A stretch of 64,000 bases of DNA, taken from Scolanthus callimorphus. Taxonomy: Eukaryota > Cnidaria > Anthozoa > Actiniaria > Edwardsiidae. Both the position numbers and the translations under genes were made by a program. The stretch covers positions 22,245,073 through 22,309,072 of the forward strand of contig CM066912.1 in NCBI GenBank assembly GCA_033964015.1, given 5' to 3'. Every line of letters begins with the position of its first letter. Within the stretch, counting starts at the first letter, position 1. The notes under the pieces are model-generated. The model saw only the letters and a program-made list of their open reading frames with translations. It was not told where the DNA came from and did no database searches. Shown here piece after piece: positions 46,901-55,560 of the stretch.

Positions 46901-49900
46901 GTGTGTTGTCTTCGACACGCTGTCAAAAGAAACTTTTTGCTTGACAGACATTACGTAATAGATGAGAAAAAACTTGTGGTGAATTCGGAAGTCTGCTTTC
47001 GGTAAAGTTAGGTACGATTGAGAGATTGAGAGGAAACGGACGGCTAAATTCAGGCTATTATGTCGGCAGTTGTCGGACATTTTTGAACTTTCAAGTCGCG
47101 ACAAAACCTGCTTTTCCTTGACTCACACTCTCCATCTTCAGTGGATTACAAAGTTACACAAAAGTCTTTTAATTTCCCTAAAAAGTATGGTCTTCCATTT
47201 TTCTTCGTTTCCGCGTCTGATGGTACAAATGTCGTAAAGGTGAGAGTCTTCTCCCTTAAAAATAACACCTCCCCTGGAATTGGCTATCGGTGGTGTTGGC
47301 TCTCGGTGGTGTTGGCTCTCGGTGGTGTTGGCTCTCGGTGCTGTTGGCTCTCGGTGGTGTTGGCTCTCGGTGGTGTTGGCTCTCGGTGGTGTTGGCTCTC
47401 GTTGCTGTTGGCTCTTGGTGGTGTTGGCTTTCGTTGGTGTTGGCCCTCGGTGGTGTTGACCCTCGGTGCTGTTGGCTCTTGGTGGTGTTGGCTCTCGGTG
47501 CTGTTGGCCCTCGGTGGTGTTGGCGCTCGGTGGTGTTGGCTCTCGGTGGTGTTTGCTCTCGTGGTGTTGGCCCTCGGTGGTGTTGGCCCTCCGTGGTGTT
47601 GGCTCTCGGTGGTGTTGGCCCTCGGTGGTGTTGGCTCTCGTTGGTGTTGGCCCTCGGTGGTGTTGACCCTCGGTGGTGTTGGCCCTCGGTGGTGTTGGCT
47701 CTTGGTGGTGTTGGCTCTCGGTGGTGTTGGCTCTCGTTGGTGTTGGCCCTCGGTGGTGTTGGCCCTCGGTGGTGTTGACCCTCGGTGCTGTTGGCTCTTG
47801 GTGGTGTTGGCTCTCGGTGCTGTTGACCCTCGGTGGTGTTGGCTCTCGGTGGTGTTGGCCCTCGGTGGTGTTGGCTCTTGGTGGTGTTGGCTCTCGGTGG
47901 TGTTGGCTCTCGGTGGTGTTGGCTCTCGTTGCTGTTGGCTCTTGGTGGTGTTGGCTTTCGTTGGTGTTGGCCCTCGGTGGTGTTGACCCTCGGTGCTGTT
48001 GGCTCTTGGTGGTGTTGGCTCTCGGTGCTGTTGGCCCTCGGTGGTGTTGGCTCTCGGTGGTGTTTGCTTTTGGTGGTGTTGGCCCTCGGTGGTGTTGGCC
48101 CTCGGTGGTGTTGGCTCTCGGTGGTGTTGGCCCTCGGTGGTGTTGGCTCTCGTTGGTGTTGGCTCTCGGTGGTGTTGGCTCTCGTTGGTGTTGGCCCTCG
48201 GTGGTGTTGACCCTCGGTGGTGTTGGCCCTTGGTGGTGTTGGCTCTTGGTGGTGTTGGCTCTCGTTGGTGTTGGCCCTCGGTGGTGTTGGCCCTCGGTGG
48301 TGTTGACCCTCGGTGCTGTTGGCTCTTGGTGGTGTTGGCTCTCGGTGCTGTTGACCCTCGGTGGTGTTGGCTCTCGGTGGTGTTCGCCCTCGGTGGTGTT
48401 GGCTCTCGGTGGTGTTGGCTCTCGGTGGTGTTGGCTCTCGGTGGTGTTGGCTCTCGGTGGTGTTGGCTCTCGTTGGTGTTGGCCCTCGGTGGTGTTGACC
48501 CTCGGTGGTGTTGGCCCTCGGTGGTGTTGACCCTCGGTGGTGTTGGCCCTCGGTGGTGTTGGCTCTCGGTGGTGTTGGCTCTCGGTGGTGTTGGCTCTCA
48601 GTGGTGTTGGCCCTCGGTGCTGTTGACCCTCGGTGGTGTTGGCTCTCGTTGGTGTTGGCTTGGTGGTGTTGACCCTCGGTGCTGTTGGCTCTTGGTGGTG
48701 TTGGCCCTCGGTGGTGTTGGCTCTCGGTGGTGTTGGCCCTCGGTGGTGTTGGCTCTCGGTGGTGTTGGCCCTCGGTGGTGTTGGCTCTCGGTGGTGTTGG
48801 CTCTCGGTGGTGTTGGCTCTCGTTGGTGTTGGCCCTCGGTGGTGTTGGCCCTCGGTGGTGTTGACCCTCGGTGGTGTTGACCCTTGGTGCTGTTGGCTCT
48901 TGGTGGTGTTGGCCCTCGGTGGTGTTGGCTCTCGGTGGTGTTGGCCCTCGGTGGTGTTGGCTCTTGGTGGTGTTGGCCCTCGGTGGTGTTGGCCCTCGGT
49001 GGTGTTGACCCTCGGTGGTGTTGACCCTCGGTGGTGTTGACCCTTGGTGGTGTTGACCCTCGGTGCTGTTGGCTCTTGGTGGTGTTGGCCCTCGGTGGTG
49101 TTGGCTCTCGGTGGTGTTGGCCCTCGGTGGTGTTGGCTCTTGGTGGTGTTGGCTCTCGGTGGTGTTGGCTCTCGCTGGTGTTTGCTCTCGGTGGTGTTGG
49201 CTCTCGGTGGTGTTGGCTCTCGTTGCTGTTGGCTCTTGGTGCTGTTGGCCCTCGGTGGTGTTGGCCCTCGGTGGTGTTGACCCTCGGTGGTGTTGGCCCT
49301 CGGTGGTGTTTGCTCTCGGTGGTGTTGGCTCTTGGTGGTGTTTGCTCTCGGTGGTGTTGGCCCTCGGTGGTGTTGGCTCTCGGTGGTGTTGGCTCTTGGT
49401 GGTGTTGGCCCTCGGTGGTGTTGGCTCTTGGTGGTGTTGGCCCTCGGTGGTGTTGGCTCTCGGTGGTGTTGGCCCTCGGTGGTGTTGGCTCTCGGTGGTG
49501 TTGGCCCTCGGTGGTGTTGGCCCTTGGTGGTGTTGGCTCTTTTGGTGGTGTTGGCTCTCGTTGGTGTTGGCCCTCGGTGGTGTTGGCCCTCGGTGGTGTT
49601 GACCCTCGGTGGTGTTGACCCTTGGTGCTGTTGGCTCTTGGTGGTGTTGGCCCTCGGTGGTGTTGGCTCTTGGTGGTGTTGGCCCTCGGTGGTGTTGGCT
49701 CTCGGTGGTGTTGGCCCTCGGTGGTGTTGACCCTCGGTGGTGTTGGCCCTCGGTGGTGTTGACCCTCGGTGGTGTTGGCCCTCGGTGGTGTTTGCTCTCG
49801 GTGGTGTTGGCTCTTGGTGGTGTTTGCTCTCGGTGGTGTTGGCCCTCGGTGGTGTTGGCTCTCGGTGGTGTTGGCTCTTGGTGGTGTTGGCCCTCGGTGG

Positions 49901-50832
49901 TGTTGGCTCTTGGTGGTGTTGGCCCTCGGTGGTGTTGGCTCTCGGTGGTGTTGGCTCTCGGTGGTGTTGGCCCTCGGTGATGTTGACCCTCGGTGATGTT
50001 GACCCTCGGTGGTGTTGGCCCTCGTTGGTGTTTGCTCTCGGTGGTGTTGGCTCTTGGTGGTGTTTGCTCTCGGTGGTGTTGGCCCTCGGTGGTGTTGGCT
50101 CTCGGTGGTGTTGGCTCTCGGTGCTGTTGGCCCTCGGTGGTGTTGGCTCTTGGTGGTGTTGGCCCTCGGTGGTGTTGGCTATCGGTGGTGTTGGCTCTCG
50201 GTGGTGTTGGCTCTCGGTGGTGTTGGCCCTCGGTGGTGTTGGCTCTCGGTGGTGTTGGCTTTGTATCGGCATTCTATCTTCCCTTACAAACTAACCATGA
50301 TCTGCTTTCTTATAGGTATTCAGAGAAGCTATTAAATTAGGTGTACATTACAAAGAGAATTCATCGGATTTATGGATCTGGTCATGCAAGAATTAGAGGT
50401 ACATCAGTGGGGCGTGAAATTAGATAGTATAAAAAGGTTGTTGCTAAGTGGCATGGTAGCCCTATAGTGTGGACGCACTATTAGTTTAGGGGACGCTGGT
50501 ACCCGTAGATTTTCCTCGTGTGAACGGTGCTTAGGGGCCGACCGTTTAACTCTTGAGGGGGGAAGGGGGGGATTTCCTGGGCCGAAAAAATTTCCTGCAC
50601 AGCAAAATGATGACTAAAACCCTTCTTTCTTATTGGAAAAAATTGTCAGCGTCTAACAGAGGTATAAAAAAAATTCTTGCACCGACAAAAGAGCCCCCCC
50701 CCCCTCAAAAGTTAAATGGTCGGCCCCTTAACTGAAGTGTTTGTTTCATTTGTTTATTTCCAGTCATTTGATGAGCTTAGTATTACACAAGAATCGGAAT
50801 TCGACAAGAAGAGTGACGAGGAAGATTCCTAA
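37933..50832 (+). CDS. RABL2: RABL2 ciliary small GTPase, 8 exons
   Basis: Rab-like GTPase that in vertebrates binds CEP19 at the ciliary base and controls entry of IFT-B trains. CDS exons: 37933-38048, 38177-38206, 43794-43873, 45388-45467, 46044-46155, 47142-47239, 50316-50398, 50764-50832, all GT-AG with matching phases. About 222 residues, as in vertebrates. G1 is GDSAVGKSK, the PQQLSTYALTL stretch is diagnostic for RABL2, G3 is WDTAGQE, G4 is ANKID, G5 is SASDG. The acidic C-terminus has no prenylation Cys, as usual for RABL2. One base is missing at 50369-50371 (TTT where TTTT is needed). As written this gives a TAG at 50394 and loses about 33 C-terminal residues, yet exon 8 is in the expected phase if the base is restored. 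Introns 2, 3, 5, 6 and 7 carry transposons or satellites. ATTAAA at 50851 or AATAAA at 50968 may serve polyadenylation. Confidence 0.95.
38207..39440. other. RABL2 intron 2, 5' part, unique AT-rich DNA
   Basis: No gene, RNA or clear repeat seen. Confidence 0.4.
39445..39800. repeat. TTTTTAGGGGT dispersed repeat, longest copy
   Basis: Five TTTTTAGGG-type boxes (about 39489, 39518, 39572, 39699, 39727) in series after a G-rich start (GGTGGGGGGGAGGGG). It resembles the shorter copies at 3740, 8385 and 18920. Confidence 0.6.
39839..40676. mobile_element. Inverted-repeat element, 838 bp, ends GGGGTCGTTTCTCGAAAT
   Basis: GGGGTCGTTTCTCGAAATGCCCG at the left and CGGGCAATTTCGAGAAATGACCCC at the right. 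The motif CTTTTCGGGCCCGATAAA is repeated inside both arms. No transposase. In RABL2 intron 2. Confidence 0.8.
41313..41690. mobile_element. MITE, ends CAGAGCRGAAATGACC, second copy
   Basis: Inverse orientation relative to 6225-6605, with the same internal strings (e.g. AATGGATCCGTCTTTGAGAT). In RABL2 intron 2. Confidence 0.78.
41700..42767. other. RABL2 intron 2, unique AT-rich DNA
   Basis: No gene, RNA or convincing repeat seen. Confidence 0.4.
42768..43456. mobile_element. DNA element, 689 bp, ends CCGTATTTACCCGTATATAAGACGC
   Basis: CCGTATTTACCCGTATATAAG is inverted at the two ends, and a second CCCGTATATAAGACGCACC follows directly at the left. A GC-rich hairpin is nested at about 43098-43237 (arms GAGTTCGTAGTCGCGAG / CTCGCGACTACGAACTC). 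Superfamily not assigned. In RABL2 intron 2. Confidence 0.78.
43932..44160. mobile_element. MITE, ends CATTCCCAGAGCCT
   Basis: CATTCCCAGAGCCTACTCCG and GAGGCTCTGGGAACAAG are inverted ends. Inside, AACCGGATGTCCTAGG / CCTAGGACATCCGGTT-type arms (44077-44112) form a short near-perfect hairpin. RABL2 intron 3. Confidence 0.68.
44167..44385. mobile_element. TTAA-target MITE (AGAGCC family), left end lost
   Basis: Interior and right end match 10316-10536; TTAA follows at 44386-44389. The left terminal AGAG is missing where it abuts the 43932-44160 element. Confidence 0.7.
44575..44665. repeat. (CCCACACTACA)n-like microsatellite
   Basis: Repeated ACACTACACCC and ACACTACATG in RABL2 intron 3. Confidence 0.7.
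44937..45302. mobile_element. 7-bp-target inverted-repeat element, second copy
   Basis: CAAGAGTGGATTAACAAGAG at the left and its near-complement at the right. ATGGTCT is present at 44930-44936 and 45303-45309. Inverse orientation to 7693-8064. RABL2 intron 3, ending 85 bp before exon 4. Confidence 0.85.
46237..46545. mobile_element. MITE, ends AAAGGCCCGTTCACAC
   Basis: AAAGGCCCGTTCACACGGCGCGA and TCGCGCCGTATGAACGGGCCTTT bracket CG-rich DNA with many GCGAT boxes. A related start (AAAGCCCGTTCACACGTGCGCGA) is at 61296. In RABL2 intron 5. Confidence 0.78.
47280..50262. repeat. 16-bp minisatellite array, about 186 units
   Basis: Tandem TGGTGTTGGCTCTCGG with variants (GGCCCTCGG, GACCCTCGG, CTGTTGG, CTTGG) fills RABL2 intron 6. 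Because 16 is not a multiple of 3 and the unit has no stop codon in several frames, long open frames appear on both strands, including one of 1044 codons on the minus strand. Blocks of variant units recur (for example GACCCTCGGTGCTGTTGG at 47457, 47776, 47984, 48306), showing higher-order duplication. Confidence 0.97.
50534..50727. mobile_element. PIF/Harbinger-like MITE, 194 bp, in RABL2 intron 7
   Basis: GGGGCCGACCGTTTAACTCTTG and CAAAAGTTAAATGGTCGGCCCC are inverted ends. TTA occurs at 50531-50533 and 50728-50730. It ends 36 nt before exon 8. Confidence 0.87.
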
Positions 50833-50942
50833 TAGTCAGCATGGCCCAGAATTAAATTAGTAGTCCAAGTTCTCAAGCATTAATTAATATTATCGATATT
50901 AACATGCTTCTAATGTTATATTATTGATGTACATAGTATTAT

Positions 50943-51428
50943 ACAACTATTCCCCGAAGGGAAGATGAATAAATATCTCGAATTCTGATTGGCTCTCAGC
51001 CATGTGTACATAAACGTATATACCACGGAACGCGTCAACATCAGCGCGTGCGCTAAAAAGAACCAGTGAAAACACCGTTTGGCTGCGCGCGCGCTGTTTT
51101 TGTTTTTTACTTTTGCCTTTTTGTTGTGGTATAAAACAAATGTCCTCTGATTTTCCGTGGTATGTCCTCTTATATACACACGACGGAATGACGTAATAAA
51201 GTGGTCAAAATGCACTGCGGACCACTACATTTTGACCACTTTATTACATTATCCCGTGGTATATAAGAGGACATACCACGGAAAATCAGAGGACATTAGT
51301 TAAATGTACCCATGGCTGTGAGCCAATCAGAATTCGAGAAACGCGCGCGTCGTGGTATTAATATGACGTGACGCGTAGAGGTATATATATCCTGCCACTG
51401 TTCATCGACCCTGAGAGGAATAGTTGTT
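50943..51428. mobile_element. Nested inverted-repeat element with a long hairpin
   Basis: Outer ends ACAACTATTCCCCGAAGGG and CCCTGAGAGGAATAGTTGT. Inside are further matching pairs: CGAATTCTGATTGGCTC (50979) with GAGCCAATCAGAATTCG (51319), and TTTCCGTGGTATGTCCTCTT (51152) with its complement (51264). The centre is a perfect-like stem AATAAAGTGGTCAAAATG / CATTTTGACCACTTTATT. Relatives lie at 51395-51605 and 52305-52565. Confidence 0.72.
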
Positions 51429-51704
51429 TCAGTATTCACCAAATCAGTTAGATAAAACACGAAATTATTGTCAATATTGCCTAGAGACGTTTGCGATTGA
51501 CACCGAAGCTCGCGCGCGACGCAAAACAGTGAATATCCTTTGATATTTCGAGTTTCAGGAGCCAATCAGAGCGCGCGGAATTAGATATCCACTGATTTAT
51601 GGATACTAAACTTCTCTGTGCTTAACTGAGTTGTGGTTCTGTAGTCGTGTCGAGTGAGGAAGAATAGTTACTTCCTTATAGCTAATAGACCTTTCCAGCT
51701 TGGG

Positions 51705-51880
51705 CGGGGGCCCTGTGGTTTGTTCACCCGACTGGCACTCAAGCGTAGAATGTTCTTTGTTTCCACACATCAATATTAATGAATTTTCTTGTGCATTACA
51801 AGAAAACAAAAGACCTTGATTCACACGAGTGCCAGTTGGGAAAACAGACCTAGCAAAACCACAGGGCCCCCACTTCAGCG
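51705..51880. mobile_element. MITE, ends GGGGGCCCTGTGGTTT
   Basis: GGGGGCCCTGTGGTTTG and AAACCACAGGGCCCCC flank an inner pair CCCGACTGGCACTC / GAGTGCCAGTTGGG. Confidence 0.72.
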
Positions 51881-51889
51881 GGAATTTTC

Positions 51890-52136
51890 AAAACATTGAT
51901 CGCTGTTTGTCTTTTCCGCCAGTCAAACGATCTCGGCCAATCAGGTCCTTGATCTTTTGTTTCACCTTGTGCAGTCAACTGAGTTTTCGTCTCGACAGAA
52001 AGCCAAGCAACTGCACTAAGCGAAACAGAACAATGACTTCATTGGCTTAGATAAGATGGTGTGGCTGACGGAACAGAAAAAATTCCAAAGCGACGTTTTG
52101 AAAATGCGCAGCGAGAGACAACGGTTTTAGCTGTAA
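51890..52136. mobile_element. 'X' family element, third copy
   Basis: Carries TGTTTCACCTTGTGCAGTCA (51959), ACTGCACTAAGCGAAACAG (~52011) and the right-hand CGGTTTTAGCTGTAA end. The left outer terminus is not clear. Confidence 0.6.
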
Positions 52137-52304
52137 CCACAAGAAAATTCCAGAGTGGGAAAGAAGATGGCGCATGTTATGATCGCACGACTAAAGCTAC
52201 GTTCAAACATCGAAATCAATTTCGCCGCGCTAAATTGACTGGATTAATTAGCTTCTGCAAAACAGGAAATTTCCATTATATGCGGGTGTTATTCAGGTGA
52301 TATT

Positions 52305-52570
52305 TAACAACTATCACCCGAAGGGGAGGTGAATAGCTAGGCACCGACCCTGAGAGGGATAGTTGTTTTAGGTTTTTTTTAAGGTTTTTATACCAAATGA
52401 GTAGAATAAAATATGGTTTGAAACGATTGAAAACGTAGTATCGCTCGCGAAACGAGCCACCATTTTGAGAGTTTTCTCAAAACAGTAAATAGTGTTGGAT
52501 ATCTACTATTTCAGGAAACAATCGGAGCGCGCGAAAATGACTATTCACTGATTTGGTAAATACCAATAGG
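52305..52570. repeat. Relative of the 50943-51428 element
   Basis: ACAACTATCACCCGAAGGGG and CCCTGAGAGGGATAGTTGT occur within 60 bp. The following ~200 bp (GGAGCGCGCGAAAA, ATTCACTGATTTGG) parallel 51430-51605. Confidence 0.5.
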
Positions 52571-54547
52571 TTAATATATTACCTGTCTGGCAAATGGAAA
52601 ACATCTCACCTCTGATTTTATGGTGTAGAAAGTTTTCGCATGGGAGATAGGGCCTCGAGACAATACATCCAATTAACTAACAATGGGAAGTTGACATTTT
52701 AGTGCTACAAAATAAGGTTCGACGTTTGAAACGGGCCTTACTGCTGCGACAAACGGCAATTGAAATAAGCTTAGAGTTGCTATTTGCTCTCGCACGACGA
52801 GCGAGAAAGAACGAACTGATTGTATAATTGAAATAGTCTCTATCTTGATTTCGAAATAAAGATGGTCTTAGTCGTGATGATTCTGAACCGAGGAGAAAGA
52901 GTCGCGCCGAACCGGTAGTCTTTGGAATCACCGCCTTAGATCCAGATTGGGTTGGATTGCCTTGGGGGCCTCCTCAGGACTTTCCACGTGGCCTTCCTTT
53001 TCGCCCTGGAATGTTCACACTGGGACTTCCTATCTACGCTGGTATTTCCACAGGGTCTTCCGTTTACCTTGGAATTTCTGTGGGTTCTCCTTGACCTGAG
53101 TATCAGATGGAATTTTATTTTTCCGTGAGAAAATGATCAGGGAAGATGAAATAGAATTACACCCTCCTCCCTCTGGTAACGATGTCACGTGACTCACCAT
53201 CCGCCATTTTGGATGAAATTTTTAGCGCCTGTGCAGGTATGTAAACCTAATTGGATATCGTGGATCATGTTTTAATAAAAACATTTTTTCACAATATCAT
53301 ATATTTTAAAAGCACGAAAAATCTGATAATTTCTTTTTTCTTGAGAAATTCCAAGATATCCAATTAGTTTCATTTGAAGGAAGTTGTCTTGTATCTAAAA
53401 ATGTTTTTACCTTTCAATTTCACCTTTTTCTGTGTATCTTCAGAGGGTCTGAATAAAAAATACAAGATGGCTGCCACCGAGTCACGTGATAGCCGTTTCC
53501 ATGGTAACGAAATATGTTAAAATATAGCTCTTGTTGAAACTATTGTACTGACCAATTTTGATGATGATCCATACTATAGAACACGAGTTATAAAAAATAA
53601 TCCCTTTTTTCAGGCAAATGGGTTTTGAGCCATGCCTTAATGCCGAGCTCCCTCATATGTTTTGTCGAGGCGAGGTAGTAGCGATCTCCTTGTCGCAGTT
53701 TTGCCTTCCTCGGCCTTTGCCTCTCAAATTTGTCATAGTATCAACCGCTCGTCCGTTTTAGAGACTTCTTCGGGCGCTCCCGCTGTTTTCCTTCACCTTC
53801 CTTTTTGGCCTTTTGCAGGCATCCGAAGGCTTTTTTACTATTTAAAAATAGATGCTCTCGGAAGCCCAAGTATTGTTGATATTTTGGAAACGCTAAATCC
53901 TCGATCATTTTTCAAATACTTCACATATGCTCGCTTTTCTGGCGATATGGCCGTCTACTTGCCCATATCTCAAGCGTGCGCCTAATTCCAAATATCTATT
54001 TCATGACGTCATTAATTAGCACTGCAATTGACGAGGATAATTAACTATGTAACACGTTCAGCTTCTCGAGATCTTTCAAATAAGACCGATTTTGCTCCTC
54101 AATTCCCTTGTTTCGATGAGATACAGCTAACTATTGCTTTCAGACACTCAGGGACAAAATAGCTGAGACCCCCTAGGCAAATTTCGATTAAAGTAAAATA
54201 ACGGCCTTAAACACGTACAAAATCCCTTTTGCAGAGCCCTTCGCCACCTCCCCCCCTCCCCCACATCAATGTTGTTTCCAGACCAATCAGTGTCCTCCAA
54301 CATTGAAGAGGGGGGAGGGGGCTGAGCATGTTTAAAGTGAGTTTTAATGAATTCTCTATTTTTCGTGTACAGTAAGAAGAGTCTCAGCTATTTTTGTCCC
54401 TGAGTGTAGGTCTTTTCCCTGGAATTCCACATGGTCTTCCCTTTTACGCTTGAGTTTCCACAGGGTCTTCCTTTTTACCGCTGTCGCATAGCCCCCGGTA
54501 CGTCATGGGAATGCAAGCAGGTATACCAATGGCTGATTGCATTTTTA
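52571..54547. other. Intergenic DNA with degenerate 'GGAATTTCC/CTTCC' repeats
   Basis: No supported gene. Degenerate units (TGGAATTTCTGTGGG, TATTTCCACAGGGTCTTCC) at 52980-53100 reappear at 54420-54480. A diverged GTCACGTGACTC / GAGTCACGTGAT pair lies at 53184 and 53482, possibly ends of an old element. Confidence 0.4.
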
Positions 54548-54672
54548 GAGCGGTTTTCACATGACTGTAGTGAAACCAATCGCAAAGTAATTACACCAAT
54601 TCTGAATAAAACGTATAGGAGTAATTACAAAGTAATTGCGAATTACTCACGACAGTCATCTGTAATGCGCTC
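54548..54672. mobile_element. TA-target MITE, 125 bp
   Basis: GAGCGGTTTTCACATGACTG and its diverged complement (CAGTCATCTGTAATGCGCTC), TA on both sides. A shortened relative of 6980-7232. Confidence 0.75.
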
Positions 54673-54689
54673 TAAACCGCACCGGGGGA

Positions 54690-54960
54690 GTTGAGGAGCT
54701 ACGGAAAATTTTCCAGGGATCGAAGCTGTATTCGACTCTGGAAATTCCACCGGAGAGGGTCTGGAGACTGGAAATTCCAAGAGGGAGGGGGTAAAAAGGT
54801 CGCTTTCCAGGGGCATATCTAAAATTAAATTTTCCAGGGGATTGCAAGAAGACTATAGAAATTCCACGAGAAGGGGTCCTTTATGAGGTTGGAAATTCCA
54901 GGGGAGGGGGGCTGTTTCACGAGTGGAAATTCCAGGGAGGGGTCTTTTTAATGGAGGTCC
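54690..54960. repeat. GGAAATTCCA-rich degenerate repeat
   Basis: About five boxes of GGAAATTCCA or GAAATTCCA followed by G-rich tracts (GAGGGGG). Each box has a NF-kappaB-like half-palindrome form, but their arrangement looks like a decayed tandem repeat. Confidence 0.5.
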
Positions 54961-55089
54961 TCAAACATCACATCCCCCCCGCCCCCTTCCCCTCCCCGTG
55001 CGGTTTCAAAATGCAATCAGCCAATATAACAGAATTATGGATACTTGCATTCCGTTTACATGGAATGGCCCGTTAAGAACACATGGCAA

Positions 55090-55330
55090 GGAAAAGCAAC
55101 CCCCCCCCCCCCCCCCCCCCCCCCGCGAAAAGCCCTTTTAGTCATAGGCCTGGCGGGCTACGTTCGAAGACCGTAAGCGTTTGAGATCAGACGTTACCGA
55201 GCATAGAAATAATCAAACCTACAGCAAGAGACCTACAGGCTTTACTTACTATACACAAAAATGCTACCATTCATCGACCTTTTCTTTGAGGCTTGAAGAA
55301 ATGCGTTTATCCATCAATCTCACAGTTTTC
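55090..55330. repeat. Harbinger-like family fragment with poly-C
   Basis: C-run at 55100-55124, then ~150 bp matching the interior of 32398-33394 (TACTATACACAAAAA; TTTGAGGCTTGAAGAAATGCG). Ends not recognisable. Confidence 0.5.
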
Positions 55331-55560
55331 GCGCGCCGGAATTTTACCTACGGGTAGGGCGAAGGAACGGGATAGGGGCGTCGATGTAGTCTTCATTTTT
55401 GGGTCTCCTGTGTTGGTTCTTCAAGCAGAGGCCTGGGGCTAGTGATGTCAAGGCTTCCATCTTCCATTCGTTCGTGGAAAGAAACATTTTTGACTTCCTA
55501 TAGAAAAATGTGCAACTTTTTATGAAGAAAGTCTAAGGATGCCCTCCTGTATGCTTTATA

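Noticed and set aside
47138..50272. 1044-codon minus-strand open frame (and long plus-strand frames) at 47-50 kb
   Set aside because: Translation of a 16-bp non-coding minisatellite. Its C-terminal part is simply antisense of RABL2 exon 6.
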